Source: an uncultured Clostridia bacterium (lineage in GTDB: Bacteria; Bacillota; Clostridia; Monoglobales; Monoglobaceae). Taken from it: a stretch of 64,000 nt of DNA. The stretch's first letter is position 1; every line of letters begins with the position of its first letter. The position numbers were made by a program, and so were the translations under genes. Location of the stretch: assembly GCA_947631965.1 (NCBI GenBank), contig CANRNL010000002.1:38806-102805 (forward strand). Direction: 5' to 3'. A model generated the notes under the pieces. That model worked only from the letters and a program-made list of their open reading frames with translations. It had not been told where the DNA came from and made no database searches. Positions 63,913 to 64,000 of this stretch are shown in pieces.

Positions 63913-63924
63913 GGGCGTGAGCCC
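63913..63924 (+). repeat. Small GNRA-loop hairpin after wecB
   Basis: GGGC and GCCC enclose the loop GTGA, a GNRA-type tetraloop in RNA, 4 bases after the wecB stop. No T run follows, so it is not a terminator by itself. It may cap the mRNA 3' end or belong to an element cut by the window edge. Confidence 0.5.
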
Positions 63925-63950
63925 AATGTCATTAAGTTAAGAAAGAGAGC

Positions 63951-63990
63951 AAAGAACCAAGTTCAGAAAAAAGGACTTGGTTCTTTTTTT
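63951..63990 (+). terminator. Intrinsic terminator of the gdpP-wecB transcription unit
   Basis: A 12-bp stem (AAAGAACCAAGT with ACTTGGTTCTTT) with an A-rich loop is followed by seven consecutive T residues in the right arm and tail. Confidence 0.85.
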
Positions 63991-64000
63991 GAAATATTTT

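Noticed and set aside
1..64000. tRNA, rRNA, CRISPR array, prophage, toxin-antitoxin or known defence system
   Set aside because: No cloverleaf, rRNA segment, regular short repeats, phage structural genes or defence nucleases were recognised anywhere in the window.

Overview
The window reads as one chromosomal segment of a spore-forming anaerobe of class Clostridia. The evidence is an uninterrupted sigK, spoIVA, a single-chain pyruvate:ferredoxin oxidoreductase, the LL-diaminopimelate (dapL) lysine/peptidoglycan branch, an archaeal-type split glutamate synthase and an ANTAR-class antiterminator. Secreted pectate lyase, esterase, glycosidase-like and pentose genes suggest a plant-polysaccharide user, for example a gut or rumen habitat (inference). 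I see no rRNA, tRNA, CRISPR array, prophage or complete insertion sequence. Genes are tightly packed, with many GTG/TTG starts and clear TTGACA/TATAAT-type promoters.

Layout. 1-3.8 kb: end of a flavin-type oxidoreductase, a MATE exporter, and an ECF sigma factor with its membrane DUF4179 partner. 3.8-8.4 kb (minus strand): nucleoside hydrolase and nifJ. 8.8-12.9 kb: spoIVA, then a cysteine-rich DUF6062 protein with cytidine deaminase and pyrimidine-nucleoside phosphorylase. 12.9-14.8 kb (minus): typA/bipA. 15-19.7 kb: an unassigned glycosidase-like protein, then a copper P-type ATPase behind a palindromic operator-promoter. 19.8-26.8 kb: a seven-gene operon of polyol dehydrogenase-like enzyme, ABC importer, araB, araD and acetyltransferase. 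26.8-32.8 kb (minus): an MMPL/RND exporter overlapping a giant GLUG-repeat/coiled surface protein. 32.9-41.6 kb: sigK, an esterase, mgtE with a long leader, holA, a multidomain pectate lyase and mltG.

41.6-48.8 kb is the most interesting part. It is a nitrogen-assimilation operon: a class II amidotransferase, an FMN/Fe-S glutamate synthase core, a ferredoxin-like subunit, an FAD oxidoreductase, a GXGXG subunit, a glutamine synthetase homologue and an ANTAR protein. Its leader carries a hairpin with the A1/G4 hexaloop typical of ANTAR targets, overlapping the left arm of a strong intrinsic terminator, so the last gene probably controls its own operon by antitermination. The glutamine synthetase homologue has lost several metal- and substrate-binding residues by my alignment, and the ANTAR protein has lost the phospho-acceptor aspartate. 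Together these suggest a nitrogen sensor circuit that does not use phosphorylation.

48.8-63.9 kb: dapF, dapL, asnB and a DNA glycosylase, then a housekeeping operon of gdpP (c-di-AMP hydrolysis), rplI, dnaB, tilS, hpt, an aminotransferase, trpS, a tagO/wecA-like transferase and wecB, closed by a terminator at the right edge. All calls come from reading the sequence by eye; no database search was run.
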